Positions 35,238-44,214 of a stretch of DNA of 64,000 nucleotides are shown piece by piece (positions within the stretch are counted from its first letter, which is position 1; every line of letters starts with the position of its first letter). A program made the position numbers and the translations under genes. Below the pieces are notes generated by a model. That model had not been told where the DNA came from and did not search any database. It saw nothing but the letters and a program-made list of their open reading frames with translations. Origin of the DNA: Streptomyces griseoaurantiacus. Lineage in GTDB: Bacteria > Actinomycetota > Actinomycetes > Streptomycetales > Streptomycetaceae. The stretch spans positions 87,932 through 151,931 of the forward strand of contig BNBP01000007.1 of assembly GCA_014656015.1 (NCBI GenBank), in the 5' to 3' direction.

Positions 35238-36668
35238 ATGACCCCGCCGCTCACCCGCCGCAGACTCCTCGGCTCCGCCGCCGCCGGCCTCGGCGGCGCC
35301 GCCGCCCTCACCCTCCTGCCCCCGAGCGTCCAGAAGGCCGTCGCCGCCGGCCCCCCGAAGCACGGCTCCCTGCGCGACATCGAGCACGTCGTCCTGCTGA
35401 TGCAGGAGAACCGCTCCTTCGACCACTACTTCGGCACCCTCTCCGGCGTCCGCGGCTTCCACGACCCGCGCGCGCTGAAGCTCGACACCGGCCGCTCCGT
35501 CTTCTTCCAGCCCGACACCCAGAACCCGCGCGGCTACCTGCTCCCCTTCCACCTCGACACCCACGCCTCCAGCGCCCAGGCCATCCCCTCCACCAGCCAC
35601 GCCTGGACCGTGCAGCACGAGGCGTGGAACGGCGGGAAGATGGACCGGTGGCTGCCGGCCCACCGCAAGGCCGACGGCGTCAACGGCCCCTACGTCATGG
35701 GCTACTACACCCGCGAGGACATCCCCTTCCAGTTCGCCCTCGCCGAGACGTTCACCGTCTGCGACGCCTACTTCTGCTCGGTCTTCGGCCCCACCTGGCC
35801 CAACCGGCTGTACTGGATGACCGGCACCCTCGACCCCGGCGGCACGCGGGGCGGCCCGATCCTCACCAACAAGGCGCCCACGCCCTACCGCTGGACCACG
35901 TACGCCGAGCGGCTCCAGGCGGCCGGGGTGAGCTGGAAGGTCTACCAGCAGGACGACGACTACGGCTGCAACCTGCTGGAGCAGTTCGCCGCCTTCCGCG
36001 AGGCCCAGCCCGGCTCCGACCTCTACGAGCGCGGGATGCGCCCGCAGCCCGAGGGCACCTTCGAGGAGGACGCCCGCAACGACCGCCTCCCCGCCGTCTC
36101 CTGGATCATCCCGACCAGCCACCAGTCCGAGCACCCGGACTACCTGCCCGCCGCCGGCGCCGACTTCGTCGCCTCCAAGATCGAGGCGATCGCGTCCAAC
36201 CCGAAGGTGTGGCGCAAGACCGCCTTCATCCTCAACTACGACGAGAACGACGGGCTGTTCGACCACGTCCCGCCGCCCACCCCGCCCGAGGGCACCAAGG
36301 ACGAGTTCGTGCAGGGGCTGCCCATCGGCGGCGGCTTCCGGGTGCCCGCCGTCGTCATCTCACCGTGGACCGTGGGCGGCTGGGTCGCCTCGGAGCCCTT
36401 CGACCACACCTCCGTGCTCCAGTTCCTGGAAAAGTTCACCGGAGTGGCCGAGCCCAACATCAGCGACTGGCGCCGCGAGACCTTCGGCGACCTCACCTCC
36501 GCCTTCCGCTTCCGCTCCGCCCACCGGCGCCCGCCCCGGCTGCCCGAGGACACCGCCGAGCAGCTGGAGAAGGCCAAGGAGGAGGTGGCCACCCTGCCGG
36601 AACCGACGCTCCCGGGCGCCGACCAGTCCTACCCGCCCCAGGAACACGGCCGCCGCCCGCACGTGTGA
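35238..36668 (+). CDS. Tat-secreted phospholipase C / phosphoesterase
   Basis: 476 residues. Twin-arginine signal TRRRLLGSAAAGLGG ends near VAAGPP. The phosphoesterase (PF04185) signature IEHVVLLMQENRSFDHYFG is present at about 50, with Glu-Asn as metal ligands, followed by PTSHQSEHPDY and YDENDGLFDHVPPP with further metal-binding residues. The family includes bacterial non-haemolytic phospholipase C and acid phosphatases of the AcpA type. The C-terminal extension found in haemolytic forms is absent. An AAAGGGCACCGC leader provides the ribosome site. Probably induced by phosphate limitation (see PHO box). Confidence 0.92.
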   Translation: MTPPLTRRRLLGSAAAGLGGAAALTLLPPSVQKAVAAGPPKHGSLRDIEHVVLLMQENRSFDHYFGTLSGVRGFHDPRALKLDTGRSVFFQPDTQNPRGYLLPFHLDTHASSAQAIPSTSHAWTVQHEAWNGGKMDRWLPAHRKADGVNGPYVMGYYTREDIPFQFALAETFTVCDAYFCSVFGPTWPNRLYWMTGTLDPGGTRGGPILTNKAPTPYRWTTYAERLQAAGVSWKVYQQDDDYGCNLLEQFAAFREAQPGSDLYERGMRPQPEGTFEEDARNDRLPAVSWIIPTSHQSEHPDYLPAAGADFVASKIEAIASNPKVWRKTAFILNYDENDGLFDHVPPPTPPEGTKDEFVQGLPIGGGFRVPAVVISPWTVGGWVASEPFDHTSVLQFLEKFTGVAEPNISDWRRETFGDLTSAFRFRSAHRRPPRLPEDTAEQLEKAKEEVATLPEPTLPGADQSYPPQEHGRRPHV

Positions 36669-36812
36669 ACGAGCCAGGGCCCCTCGCTCGGATCATTCCG
36701 GCGTCGCGGGGTCCGGCACGGGTCGGGTCGCATGCGCACGGCGCCTCCCAGCCGGCCTGATCCGAACGACAGACCCCGGCCGGACGCCCCGAAAAAAATC
36801 TTGGACGTCCGT

Positions 36813-36937
36813 GCAACCGTCGGCGCCCGTGACGGGTCGTACTTGGCATCAGGACCACTGGGGGGAGGATCTGGGGGGATCCGCGGGGGTTCTGACACGG
36901 GGAGGCACGAGGGGCCCGGTCGACGACCGGGCCCCTC
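36813..36937 (+). ncRNA. Candidate small RNA: ECF-like promoter, G-rich body, hairpin terminator
   Basis: GCAACC (36813-36818), spacer of 17, then GTCGT (36836-36840) resembles an ECF promoter pointing right. About 70 nt downstream lies a perfect 11-bp hairpin. The segment between has no good reading frame but G-runs (GGGGGGAGG, GGGGGG, GGGGG). It could be an sRNA or an orphan leader. Speculative. Confidence 0.3.
36909..36937. terminator. Strong hairpin terminator
   Basis: GAGGGGCCCGG (36909-36919) and CCGGGCCCCTC (36927-36937) pair perfectly over 11 bp around a 7-nt loop. It separates phospholipase C from the converging ribose operon and can serve both. Confidence 0.75.
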
Positions 36938-36970
36938 AACGTGCGCGCGCCGCCGGCCCCTCTCGTCCGG

Positions 36971-36984
36971 CAGACAGGCCCTAG
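36971..36984. repeat. Short end of the dispersed TAGGGnCTGTCTG repeat family
   Basis: CAGACAGGCCCTAG is the reverse complement of the repeat end CTAGGGCCTGTCTG. It overlaps the TAG stop of rbsD (36981-36983). Confidence 0.5.
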
Positions 36985-37382
36985 AAGAACACCCCGCACC
37001 GCAGCAGCACGTTCGCGTACGGGCGGGCCTCGCCCGTGCGCACCACCAGGCGGGCCCCCGCCGACAGCTCCTTCAGCCGGGCGTGCGGCACCAGTTGCAG
37101 GCCCGGGCCCAGGTCCGCGAGGCGGTGCCGGAGCAGGGCGGCCGCGGCCGGGTTCGCCGCGTCGACCTCCTCCGCAGCGAGCGCCCCCTCCACCACCAGT
37201 TCCTCCAGGAGCCCGTCCAGCACCTCGGCGAAGGCCGGGACCCCGGCCCGGAAGGCCAGGTCGACCACGCGGGGTCCGGGCGGGATCGGCATCCCGACGT
37301 CGCACACCAGCACCCCGTCCCCGTGCCCCAGCTCCGCGAGGGCGCCGGCGAGGTGGCGGTTGAGTATCCCGGCGCGCTTCAC
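36981..37382 (-). CDS. rbsD: D-ribose pyranase
   Basis: 133 residues, the normal RbsD length. MKRAGILNRHLAGALAELGHGD opens the family fold with the active-site histidine in LGHGD, followed by VCDVGMPIPPGP and the closing RTGEARPYANVLLRCGV, which contributes the Tyr/Asn site. It interconverts beta-pyranose and furanose forms of ribose for the kinase. The GTG at 37382 overlaps the rbsK stop by four bases, so the two are coupled. Last gene of the ribose operon, ending at a strong hairpin. Confidence 0.93.
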   Translation of the reverse strand: MKRAGILNRHLAGALAELGHGDGVLVCDVGMPIPPGPRVVDLAFRAGVPAFAEVLDGLLEELVVEGALAAEEVDAANPAAAALLRHRLADLGPGLQLVPHARLKELSAGARLVVRTGEARPYANVLLRCGVFF

Positions 37383-38284
37383 AGCGCCGCCACCTCCCGC
37401 GCCGTCGGGAACGAGACCTGCGCCCCGGCCCGGGTGACCGCCGCCGCGCCCACCCGCGCCGCGTACGCCGCCGCCCGGGCCAGGGACTCGCCCGCCCCGA
37501 GCCGCCAGGCCAGCGCGGCGGTGAACGCGTCGCCCGCGCCCGTGGTGTCCACCGCCTCGACCTTCACCGAGGGCACCCGCACCGGGGCTCCCGTGCCCTC
37601 GGCGACCACCGCGCCCGCCGCGCCGAGCGTCACCACGACCGAGCGCGGCCCCAGCGCCAGCAGCGCCCGCGCCCACTCCTCGGGCGTGCCGCCCAGCCCG
37701 GCCCCGCCCGCGACGACCCGCGCCTCGTGCTCGTTGACGATCAGCGGATCGCAGGCCGCGAGGACCTCCGGCGGCAGCGCCCGCGGCGGCGAGGGGTTCA
37801 GCACGAACCGGGTGTCCTCCGGCAGGTTCCGCACCACCTCCACGACCGTCTCCAGCGGGATCTCCAACTGCGCCGAGACGACCCGGGAGGCGTGCAGCAG
37901 ACCCTCGGCCGCGCGGACGTCGGCCGGGGTCAGCCGCGCGTTGGCGCCGGGGGAGACCACGATGCTGTTGTCCCCGGAGGGGTCCACCGTGATCAGCGCG
38001 ACCCCGGTGGGCGCCCCGCCGACCAGCACCCCCGCCGTGTCGACCCCGGACTCGGCCTGCGAGTCCAGCAGCAGCCGCCCGTGCCCGTCCTCGCCGACCC
38101 GGGCCAGCAGGGCCGTACGGGCCCCGAGGCGGGCGGCGGCGACGGCCTGGTTGGCGCCCTTGCCGCCCGGGTGGACGGCGAGGTCCGAGCCGAGGACCGT
38201 CTCCCCGGCCCCGGGCCGCCGCTCGACCCCGATCACCAGATCGGCGTTGGCCGAGCCCACGACCAGCAGGTCGTAGTCGTACAT
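37379..38284 (-). CDS. rbsK: Ribokinase
   Basis: 301 residues of the PfkB family. Substrate motif VVGSANADLVIGVERRPG at the start, PGGKGANQAVAAARLG near 40, and the catalytic TTGAGDAFTAALAW anion-hole/Asp motif near 250. It phosphorylates ribose to ribose-5-phosphate. ATG 38284 has GGGAG upstream. It follows the fused permease/binding protein by 63 nt and overlaps rbsD. Confidence 0.93.
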   Translation of the reverse strand: MYDYDLLVVGSANADLVIGVERRPGAGETVLGSDLAVHPGGKGANQAVAAARLGARTALLARVGEDGHGRLLLDSQAESGVDTAGVLVGGAPTGVALITVDPSGDNSIVVSPGANARLTPADVRAAEGLLHASRVVSAQLEIPLETVVEVVRNLPEDTRFVLNPSPPRALPPEVLAACDPLIVNEHEARVVAGGAGLGGTPEEWARALLALGPRSVVVTLGAAGAVVAEGTGAPVRVPSVKVEAVDTTGAGDAFTAALAWRLGAGESLARAAAYAARVGAAAVTRAGAQVSFPTAREVAAL

Positions 38285-38347
38285 GCATCGTCTCCCTGTA
38301 GGGGAACGGTCGCCCGCTCCGCGCACGGCGGTCCGTCAGCCGGAACG

Positions 38348-40303
38348 TCAGCCGGCGAACCCGGCGACGTTCTTCCTCGTGACCACCTTCACCGGCACCT
38401 TCACCGTCGCGTCGACCTTCTTGCCGTCGAGCGCCCGCAGCGCGTTGTCCACCGCGATCCGCCCGAGCTGCGAGGGCTGCTGCGCCACGGACGCGTACAG
38501 CGTGCCGTCCTTCACCGCCTTCAGGCCGTCCGGCGTGCCGTCGAAGCCGACCACGGCCACCGACCGGCCCGCCTTCGAGCCCAGCGCCTTGATCGCGCCG
38601 AGCGCCATCTCGTCGTTGGCCGCGACGACGCCCTCCACGTCGGGGTGGGCCTGGAGCAGGTTGGACATCACGTCGAGCCCCTTGGTGCGGTCGAAGTCCG
38701 CGGGCTGCTCGGCGAGCACCTTGATGCCGGGGTACGCCTTCAGCCCCTCGGCGAAGCCCTCGGCGCGCTCCCGGGCGGCGGAGGTGCCCGCCTGCCCCTG
38801 GAGGATCACGATCTTCCCGCTGCCGCCGAGTTTCTCGGCGACCGTCTTCGCGGCCAGCTCGCCGCCGGCCACGTTGTCGGAGGCCACCAGGGTCTCGGTC
38901 TTCGCCTTGTTGACGCCGCGGTCGACGGCGACGACGGGGATGTCCGCCTTGTCGGCGGCGCGCACGGCCGGTCCCGCCGCATCCGAGTCGACCGGGTTGA
39001 CGATGACCGCCCCGTAGCTCGAACTGGTGAAGTTCTGCAGTTGGTCGGCCTGCTGGGAGGCGTCGTTCTGCGCGTCGGTGACGGTGAGGTCCACGCCCCG
39101 CTTCTTCGCCTCCGCCTGCGCGCCGGACCGGATCTGCACGAAGAACGGGTTGTTGAGCGTGGACAGCGACAGCCCGACCTTCGGGTTCGCGGAACCGGAC
39201 CCGCCGTGCAGGAAGGAGGTCGCGCCCACGACCGCCACGGTGACCACGGCCGCCAGGACGTACGTCGCCGCCTGCTTCCGCCGGCCGCCCGGGCTCCCGG
39301 CGCCCGCCGCCGGCGTGCTCGCCCCCGCCTTGCGCCGCACGGTGTCCAGCAGCACGGCCAGCGCGATGACGACACCGATGACGACCTGCTGCCAGAACGC
39401 GGACACCGACAGCAGGTTGAGGCCGTTGCGCAGCACCGCGAGGATCAGCGCGCCGATGAGCGTGCCCGAGGCCTTGCCGGTGCCGCCGGCGAGGGAGGCG
39501 CCGCCGATGACGACCGCGGCGATCGCGTCCAGCTCGTAGCCGTCGGCGGCCTGCGGCTGCGCCGAGGACAGCCGGGCGGCCAGCACGATGCCCGCGGCGG
39601 CCGCGAACAGGCCCGAGAGGGCGTAGATGGCGAGCTTCTGCTTCTTCACCCGCAGCCCGGACAGCCGGGCCGCCTCCTCGTTGCCGCCGATGGCGTACAT
39701 CGAGCGGCCGATGTAGGTGCGGCCGAGGATCAGCGCGGCGACGAGGCCGAGGACCACCATGACCAGCACCGGCACCGGCAGCCATCCGCCGAGGGTGTCG
39801 CCGAGGTGCGAGACCGAGTCGGGGAAGGGGATCGGGGAGCCGTCGGAGACGACCAGCGACAGACCGCGGCCCACCGACAGCATCGCGAGGGTCGCGATGA
39901 ACGGCGGGAGCTTGCCGTAGGCGATGAGGAAACCGTTCACCAGCCCGGCCGCCACACCGGTGGCCACCGCCAGGACCACGGCGAGCACCACCGGCACGCC
40001 GTGGGAGGTCGCGGACCAGGCGAGCACGGTCGCCGAGAGCGCGGCCACCGAGCCGACCGACAGGTCGATGCCCGCCGAGACGATCACGAAGGTGACGCCG
40101 AAGGCGAGGATCGCGGTCACGGCGGCCTGGACGCCGACGTTGAGCAGGTTGTCCGTGGTCAGGAAGTCCCCGGACAGCGCCGACATGGCGATGACCAGGA
40201 CGATCAGCGCGGTCAGCGCGCCGTTGTCGAGGAGCAGCCTGCGCAGGCCGGCCGTGGCGCCGCCCTGCGCGCCCGGCTTGCTCTTGAGCGTGTCAGTGGC
40301 CAC
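38348..40303 (-). CDS. rbsC: Ribose ABC permease fused to its substrate-binding protein (RbsC-RbsB)
   Basis: 651 residues joining two normally separate components. Residues 1 to about 325 are the RbsC permease (VTFVIVSAGIDLSVGSVAALS, AIGGNEEAARLSG, VVIGGASLAGGTGKASG, eight or more membrane helices). A linker and an additional helix at about 345-367 (QAATYVLAAVVTVAVVGATSF) tether a C-terminal RbsB-type sugar-binding domain from about 370 (PKVGLSLSTLNNPFFVQIRSG, VVAANDEMALGAIKALG, VVGFDGTPDGLKAV). The receptor therefore stays membrane-bound. The start overlaps the rbsA end by 11 nt. Confidence 0.92.
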   Translation of the reverse strand: MATDTLKSKPGAQGGATAGLRRLLLDNGALTALIVLVIAMSALSGDFLTTDNLLNVGVQAAVTAILAFGVTFVIVSAGIDLSVGSVAALSATVLAWSATSHGVPVVLAVVLAVATGVAAGLVNGFLIAYGKLPPFIATLAMLSVGRGLSLVVSDGSPIPFPDSVSHLGDTLGGWLPVPVLVMVVLGLVAALILGRTYIGRSMYAIGGNEEAARLSGLRVKKQKLAIYALSGLFAAAAGIVLAARLSSAQPQAADGYELDAIAAVVIGGASLAGGTGKASGTLIGALILAVLRNGLNLLSVSAFWQQVVIGVVIALAVLLDTVRRKAGASTPAAGAGSPGGRRKQAATYVLAAVVTVAVVGATSFLHGGSGSANPKVGLSLSTLNNPFFVQIRSGAQAEAKKRGVDLTVTDAQNDASQQADQLQNFTSSSYGAVIVNPVDSDAAGPAVRAADKADIPVVAVDRGVNKAKTETLVASDNVAGGELAAKTVAEKLGGSGKIVILQGQAGTSAARERAEGFAEGLKAYPGIKVLAEQPADFDRTKGLDVMSNLLQAHPDVEGVVAANDEMALGAIKALGSKAGRSVAVVGFDGTPDGLKAVKDGTLYASVAQQPSQLGRIAVDNALRALDGKKVDATVKVPVKVVTRKNVAGFAG

Positions 40304-41837
40304 CGGTGGCCTCCGTTCCGTTGTCGCGGCGGGTGTCGCCGGAGTCGTGGCGGGTGCTGACGGCGAGGGCCATCACCGTGTCCTGGGTGGCCTCGGCGGC
40401 GGTGAGTTCACCGGCGACCCGCCCCTGCGCCATGACCACCACCCGGTCGCTCATGCCGAGCACCTCCGGCAGATCGCTGGAGATCATCAGCACGGCGGCA
40501 CCGGCGGCCGTCAGTTCGTTGACGAGCTGGTAGATCTCGACCTTGGCGCCGACGTCGATACCGCGCGTCGGCTCGTCGAGGATGAGCACCTTGGTGTCGG
40601 CGAGCAGCCACTTGCCGATGACGACCTTCTGCTGGTTGCCGCCGGACAGCGTGCGCACGTGCTGGCCGAGCCCGGCCATCCGCACCCCGAGCTGCCCGGC
40701 GACGCGGGCGGCGGCGGCCCGCTGCCCCTTGCGGTCGACCAGCCCGGCGTGGGTCGCGGACCGCATGGTGACCAGGCCGAGGTTCTCCTCCACCGAGGCG
40801 TCCAGCACGAGCCCCTGGCCCTTGCGGTCCTCCGGGACCAGCCCGATCCCGGCCGCCATCGCGGCGTTCACGTCGTGCCGCCGCAGCGGCGCGCCCTCGA
40901 CGCGGACAGCGCCGGCGTCGTACGGGTCGGCCCCGAACACGGCACGGGCGACCTCGGTCCGCCCGGCCCCGACGAGCCCGGCGATGCCGACGACCTCACC
41001 GGCCCGCACCTCGAACCCGACGTCGTGGAAGACACCCTCGCGGGTGAGCCCCTCCACGGTGAGGAGCGCCTCGCCGGTCTCGGGGCGTGCCCGGGGGTAC
41101 TGCTGCTCGATGGAGCGTCCGACCATGAGCCGGACCAGCTCGTCCTCGGGCGTGCGCGCGGGCACCTGGCCCACGCTCCGGCCGTCCCGGATGACGGTGA
41201 CCCGGTCGCCGAGGGCGGCGATCTCCTCCAGGTGGTGGGTGATGAACACGATGCCGACGCCGTCCTCGCGCAGCCGCCGCACGATGGCGAAGAGCCGCTC
41301 GACCTCCTCGGAGGTCAGCACGGCGGTCGGCTCGTCCATGACGAGGACGCGCGCGTCCAGACTGAGCGCCTTGGCGATCTCGACCATCTGCAGCCGGGCG
41401 ACGCCGAGTTCGCGCACCCGCGCGCCGGGCGGGACGTCCAGCCCGACCCGCTTCAGCAGGACCTCGGCGTCCGCCTCCATCCGCTTGCGGTCGATCATCC
41501 CGAAGCGGCGCGGCTGCCGCCCCAGGAAGACGTTCTCGGCCACCGTCAGATCGGGGACGAGGTTGAACTCCTGGTAGATGGTGGCGATCCCGAGCCGCTC
41601 GGAGTCCTGCGCACCGTTGATGCGCACCTCCTCGCCGTCGACCACGATCCGGCCGGCGTCGGGCGTGTAGGCACCGGAGAGCATCTTGATCAGCGTGCTC
41701 TTGCCGGCGCCGTTCTCACCGAGGAGCACGTGCACCTCTCCCCGGCGCAGGTCGAAGTCGACGCCGTCGAGCGCGACCACGCCGGGGAAGGTCTTGCGGA
41801 TGCCCTCGATGCGCAGCAACTCGTCCGGGCTGCTCAC
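40293..41837 (-). CDS. rbsA: Ribose ABC transporter ATPase
   Basis: 514 residues with two ABC domains as in sugar CUT2 importers. NBD1 has LGENGAGKSTLIKML and a Walker B VLVMDEPTAVL; NBD2 has a degenerate P-loop (GLVGAGRTEVARA) but an intact LSGGNQQKVVIGKWLL and LILDEPTRGIDVGAK, the usual CUT2 asymmetry. It overlaps rbsR (ATGA at 41834-41837) and the fused permease. Confidence 0.94.
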   Translation of the reverse strand: MSSPDELLRIEGIRKTFPGVVALDGVDFDLRRGEVHVLLGENGAGKSTLIKMLSGAYTPDAGRIVVDGEEVRINGAQDSERLGIATIYQEFNLVPDLTVAENVFLGRQPRRFGMIDRKRMEADAEVLLKRVGLDVPPGARVRELGVARLQMVEIAKALSLDARVLVMDEPTAVLTSEEVERLFAIVRRLREDGVGIVFITHHLEEIAALGDRVTVIRDGRSVGQVPARTPEDELVRLMVGRSIEQQYPRARPETGEALLTVEGLTREGVFHDVGFEVRAGEVVGIAGLVGAGRTEVARAVFGADPYDAGAVRVEGAPLRRHDVNAAMAAGIGLVPEDRKGQGLVLDASVEENLGLVTMRSATHAGLVDRKGQRAAAARVAGQLGVRMAGLGQHVRTLSGGNQQKVVIGKWLLADTKVLILDEPTRGIDVGAKVEIYQLVNELTAAGAAVLMISSDLPEVLGMSDRVVVMAQGRVAGELTAAEATQDTVMALAVSTRHDSGDTRRDNGTEATGGH

Positions 41838-42892
41838 GGCGTACTCCTTCGTACGGGGGACGGGGAAGCTGTGGGGGTGGGGGCCGGGGCAGGCGGGGGC
41901 GCCGGTTCGCCGCAGGAGCGGCGCACGACCAGCCGGGCGGGGAGGGTGACGGACTCGCCGGGCCCGCCGCCGATCCGGTCGACGAGCGCGCGCACGGCGG
42001 CCCGCCCCAGCTCACCCGTCGGCTGGGCGACCGCCGTGACCGGCGGATCGGTGTGCACGAACCAGGGGATGTCGTCGAAGGCGGCGAGCGCGAGGTCCTC
42101 GGGGACCCGCAGCCCGCGCGCGCGGACCGCGTCCAGCGCGCCGAGCGCCATCAGGTTGTCGGCGGCGAACACGACCTCGGGCGGTTCGGCCAGGTCGAGG
42201 AAGCGCTCGGTGGCCCGGCGGCCGCTGGCGGCCTGGAAGTCGCCCTGCCCGACGTACTCCGCGGGCAGCGGGAGTCCGTACTCGGCGAGCGCCTCCTGAA
42301 AGGCCGTCACGCGCTCCCGGCCGGTGGTGGTGGCCGCGGGGCCCGCGATGATCGCGAGCCGCCGGTGCCCCAGCCCGTGCAGGTGGGCGACGAGCGCGCG
42401 CACGGCGGCCCGTCCGTCGGAGCGCACCACGGGCACGTCGAGGCCCTTGATCCAGCGGTCGACGAAGACCATCGGGGTGCCGGCCCGCACGGCGTCGACC
42501 ATCAGCGGGGAGCCGCCGTCGGTCGGTGAGACGAGCAGGCCGTCGATGCGCCGGTCCAGCAGGGTCCGCACATGGTGGTCCTGGAGGTCCGGCCGTTCGT
42601 CGGCGTTCCCGATGATCACGCTGTACCCGAGCGCGCGGGCCTCCTCCTCGACGGAGCGGGCCAGTTCGGTGAAGTAGGGGTTCATCACGTCGCTGATGAC
42701 CAGGCCGAGCGTGCGGGTCTGGTCGGTGCGCAGCGACCGGGCGACGGCGTTGGGACGGTAGCCCAGCGTCTCGACGGCGCCCAGGACCCGGGCCCGCGCG
42801 TCCGTGCTGACGGAAGGGTGCCCGTTCAGGACGCGGGACACCGTGGCGACGGACACTCCGGCCCGCGCGGCGACGTCCTTGATGCTCGCCAT
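41834..42892 (-). CDS. rbsR: LacI-family repressor of the ribose operon
   Basis: 352 residues. The HTH is ASIKDVAARAGVSVATVSRVLNG (broken here only by context) followed by the hinge helix GYRPNAVARSLR. The periplasmic-binding-like sensor starts near 60 (TLGLVISDVMNPYFTELARSV) with FVDRWIKGLDVPVVRSDG. As first gene of the operon and next to two CG-centred operators it is most likely the ribose-responsive repressor. A Pro-rich tail closes it. Confidence 0.92.
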   Translation of the reverse strand: MASIKDVAARAGVSVATVSRVLNGHPSVSTDARARVLGAVETLGYRPNAVARSLRTDQTRTLGLVISDVMNPYFTELARSVEEEARALGYSVIIGNADERPDLQDHHVRTLLDRRIDGLLVSPTDGGSPLMVDAVRAGTPMVFVDRWIKGLDVPVVRSDGRAAVRALVAHLHGLGHRRLAIIAGPAATTTGRERVTAFQEALAEYGLPLPAEYVGQGDFQAASGRRATERFLDLAEPPEVVFAADNLMALGALDAVRARGLRVPEDLALAAFDDIPWFVHTDPPVTAVAQPTGELGRAAVRALVDRIGGGPGESVTLPARLVVRRSCGEPAPPPAPAPTPTASPSPVRRSTP

Positions 42893-43207
42893 CGCGTTCC
42901 ACCTCCTCGTGGAATCGATTACACGGAGGATTGGAAACGATTACACGAGCGGAATCAAGGCATGGGCCGGGCCCGATGCGCAATCGTGACCGCCGTGACC
43001 GCTGAGGGTGGCCAAGGGGGCCGCGAGGAGTCGCCCGCGTGCGGCAGCGAGCGCGTCGGCGGGGTACGAGCGGCCCCGGGCGGGTGAACGCCGGTCAGCC
43101 CCGACGGGCCCGCGCCGGGCGCCGCGCCCGGGGCACCGGGCCGCACGCGGTGCGCGACCCCGGGGAGCCGCCCCGTACGCGCGGTGGGTCCACGCCGCGC
43201 CGCTGCG
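42893..43207. other. Upstream region of the ribose operon
   Basis: 315 bp without a gene. It contains two LacI-type operators near 42911-42945 and the tail-end spacer of the mmyB-like gene; the rest (about 42960-43200) shows nothing recognisable. Confidence 0.6.
42911..42945. promoter_or_regulatory. Two LacI/RbsR-type operators
   Basis: GGAATCGATTACA (42911-42923) and GGAAACGATTACA (42933-42945) are similar 13-mers with a central CG, the layout of LacI-family sites. They start 19 and 41 bp before rbsR and have the same orientation, 22 bp apart, so a dimer could sit on one face of the helix at both. Confidence 0.7.
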
Positions 43208-44056
43208 TCAGTCGCGCACCCGGACCTGCGCCGGGGGATGCGCCGCGGCGCTGTCCCTGCCCAGCCCCGCGAGCAGGCGCAGCCCGTCCTCGGTGGGACT
43301 GCCGGGAGCGGCCGACAGCACCAGCAGCTCCATGCCCGAGTCGTCGGGCAGGGCGAAGTTCTCCTGGTGCAGCTCCAGCAGACCGACCAGCGGGTGCCGG
43401 TACGCCTTGCGTCCATGGGTGCGGGCGCGCACGTCCGCGCGGGCCCAGAGGCGGCGGAAGCGCTCGCTGCCCATCGCCAGCTCGCCGATGAGCGAGGCCA
43501 GCCGGCGATCCTCCGGGTACTGGCCGGCGGCCAGGCGCAGGTGGCCGACCACGTCGAGGGTGCACTTCTCCCAGTCGGCGTAGAGGCCGCGCTCCGCCTC
43601 CTCGAGGAAGATGTGCCGCGCCGTGTTCAGACCACGCAACGGCCGTCCGTAGAGGAGTGCGGCGAGGTGGTTGCCGGCGAGCACGTCCAGGCGGTGATCC
43701 ATGATCAGCGCGGGCGCGTCGGCGACCAGATCGAGGACGCGCAGCACTTCGGGCCGCACCCGCCCGCTCGGCGCCTTCGCCCGGCGCCGGCGCCGGCGGG
43801 CGAGCCGGCCGAGGTGCTCGCGTTCGATCCCGTCGAGGCCGAGGACGCGGGCGAGCGCGTCGAGGACCTGCTCGGAGGGCTGGGTCGCGCGCCCCTGCTC
43901 CAGGCGCACGTAGTAGTCGACGCTGACACCGGACAGGTGCGCGACCTCTTCGCGGCGCAGTCCGTCGACCCGGCGGCGGCTGTCGGTGGCGATGCCGACG
44001 GCCGCCGGATCGACCCGGGAACGCCGGGTCCGCAGGAAACCCGCGAGATCGTCCAT
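43208..44056 (-). CDS. MmyB-type XRE transcriptional regulator
   Basis: 282 residues. XRE HTH at about 5-70 (LRREEVAHLSGVSVDYYVRLEQGRATQPSEQVLDAL with key helices) and the MmyB ligand-binding (MLTR) domain after about 105 (DHRLDVLAGNHLAALLYG, NTARHIFLEEAERGLYADWE, FRRLWARADVRARTHGRK, HPLVGLLELHQENFAL). These regulators often control an adjacent reductase; here a quinone-reductase-like gene diverges 158 bp away. Two inverted repeats lie between (44059-44073 and 44096-44112). Confidence 0.92.
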   Translation of the reverse strand: MDDLAGFLRTRRSRVDPAAVGIATDSRRRVDGLRREEVAHLSGVSVDYYVRLEQGRATQPSEQVLDALARVLGLDGIEREHLGRLARRRRRRAKAPSGRVRPEVLRVLDLVADAPALIMDHRLDVLAGNHLAALLYGRPLRGLNTARHIFLEEAERGLYADWEKCTLDVVGHLRLAAGQYPEDRRLASLIGELAMGSERFRRLWARADVRARTHGRKAYRHPLVGLLELHQENFALPDDSGMELLVLSAAPGSPTEDGLRLLAGLGRDSAAAHPPAQVRVRD

Positions 44057-44058
44057 GA

Positions 44059-44112
44059 CGCCCAGTATGGGCGCGGACCGTGCCCGGGACAGTGGTCCTG
44101 CCGATACCAGGA
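44059..44112. promoter_or_regulatory. Inverted repeats between mmyB-like regulator and flavoprotein
   Basis: CGCCCA-GTA-TGGGCG (44059-44073) adjoins the regulator start, and TCCTG-N7-CAGGA (44096-44112) lies toward the flavoprotein. Both could be operators of the MmyB-like protein, for autoregulation and control of the divergent gene. Confidence 0.4.
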
Positions 44113-44214
44113 AGTCCCGTCCGACGGTGGCTGCGCCCCTGAAAGTCGGCCGTCGTGGCGCCCAGAATCCGAGGCGTCCCGATCCGAGGGCAAGTCCGAT
44201 GCGGAGGAGTTCCC

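Larger units (their letters stand above)
36669..36980. other. Intergenic region between phospholipase C and rbsD
   Basis: 312 bp without a protein gene I can support. It holds an ECF-like promoter near 36813, a G-rich stretch at about 36860-36900, a strong hairpin at 36909-36937 and the end of a dispersed repeat at 36971-36984. Confidence 0.6.

Noticed and set aside
36981..39785. 934-codon minus-strand frame spanning rbsD, rbsK and part of rbsCB
   Set aside because: Only its last 133 codons are real (rbsD); the rest is in the wrong frame relative to rbsK and the permease fusion.
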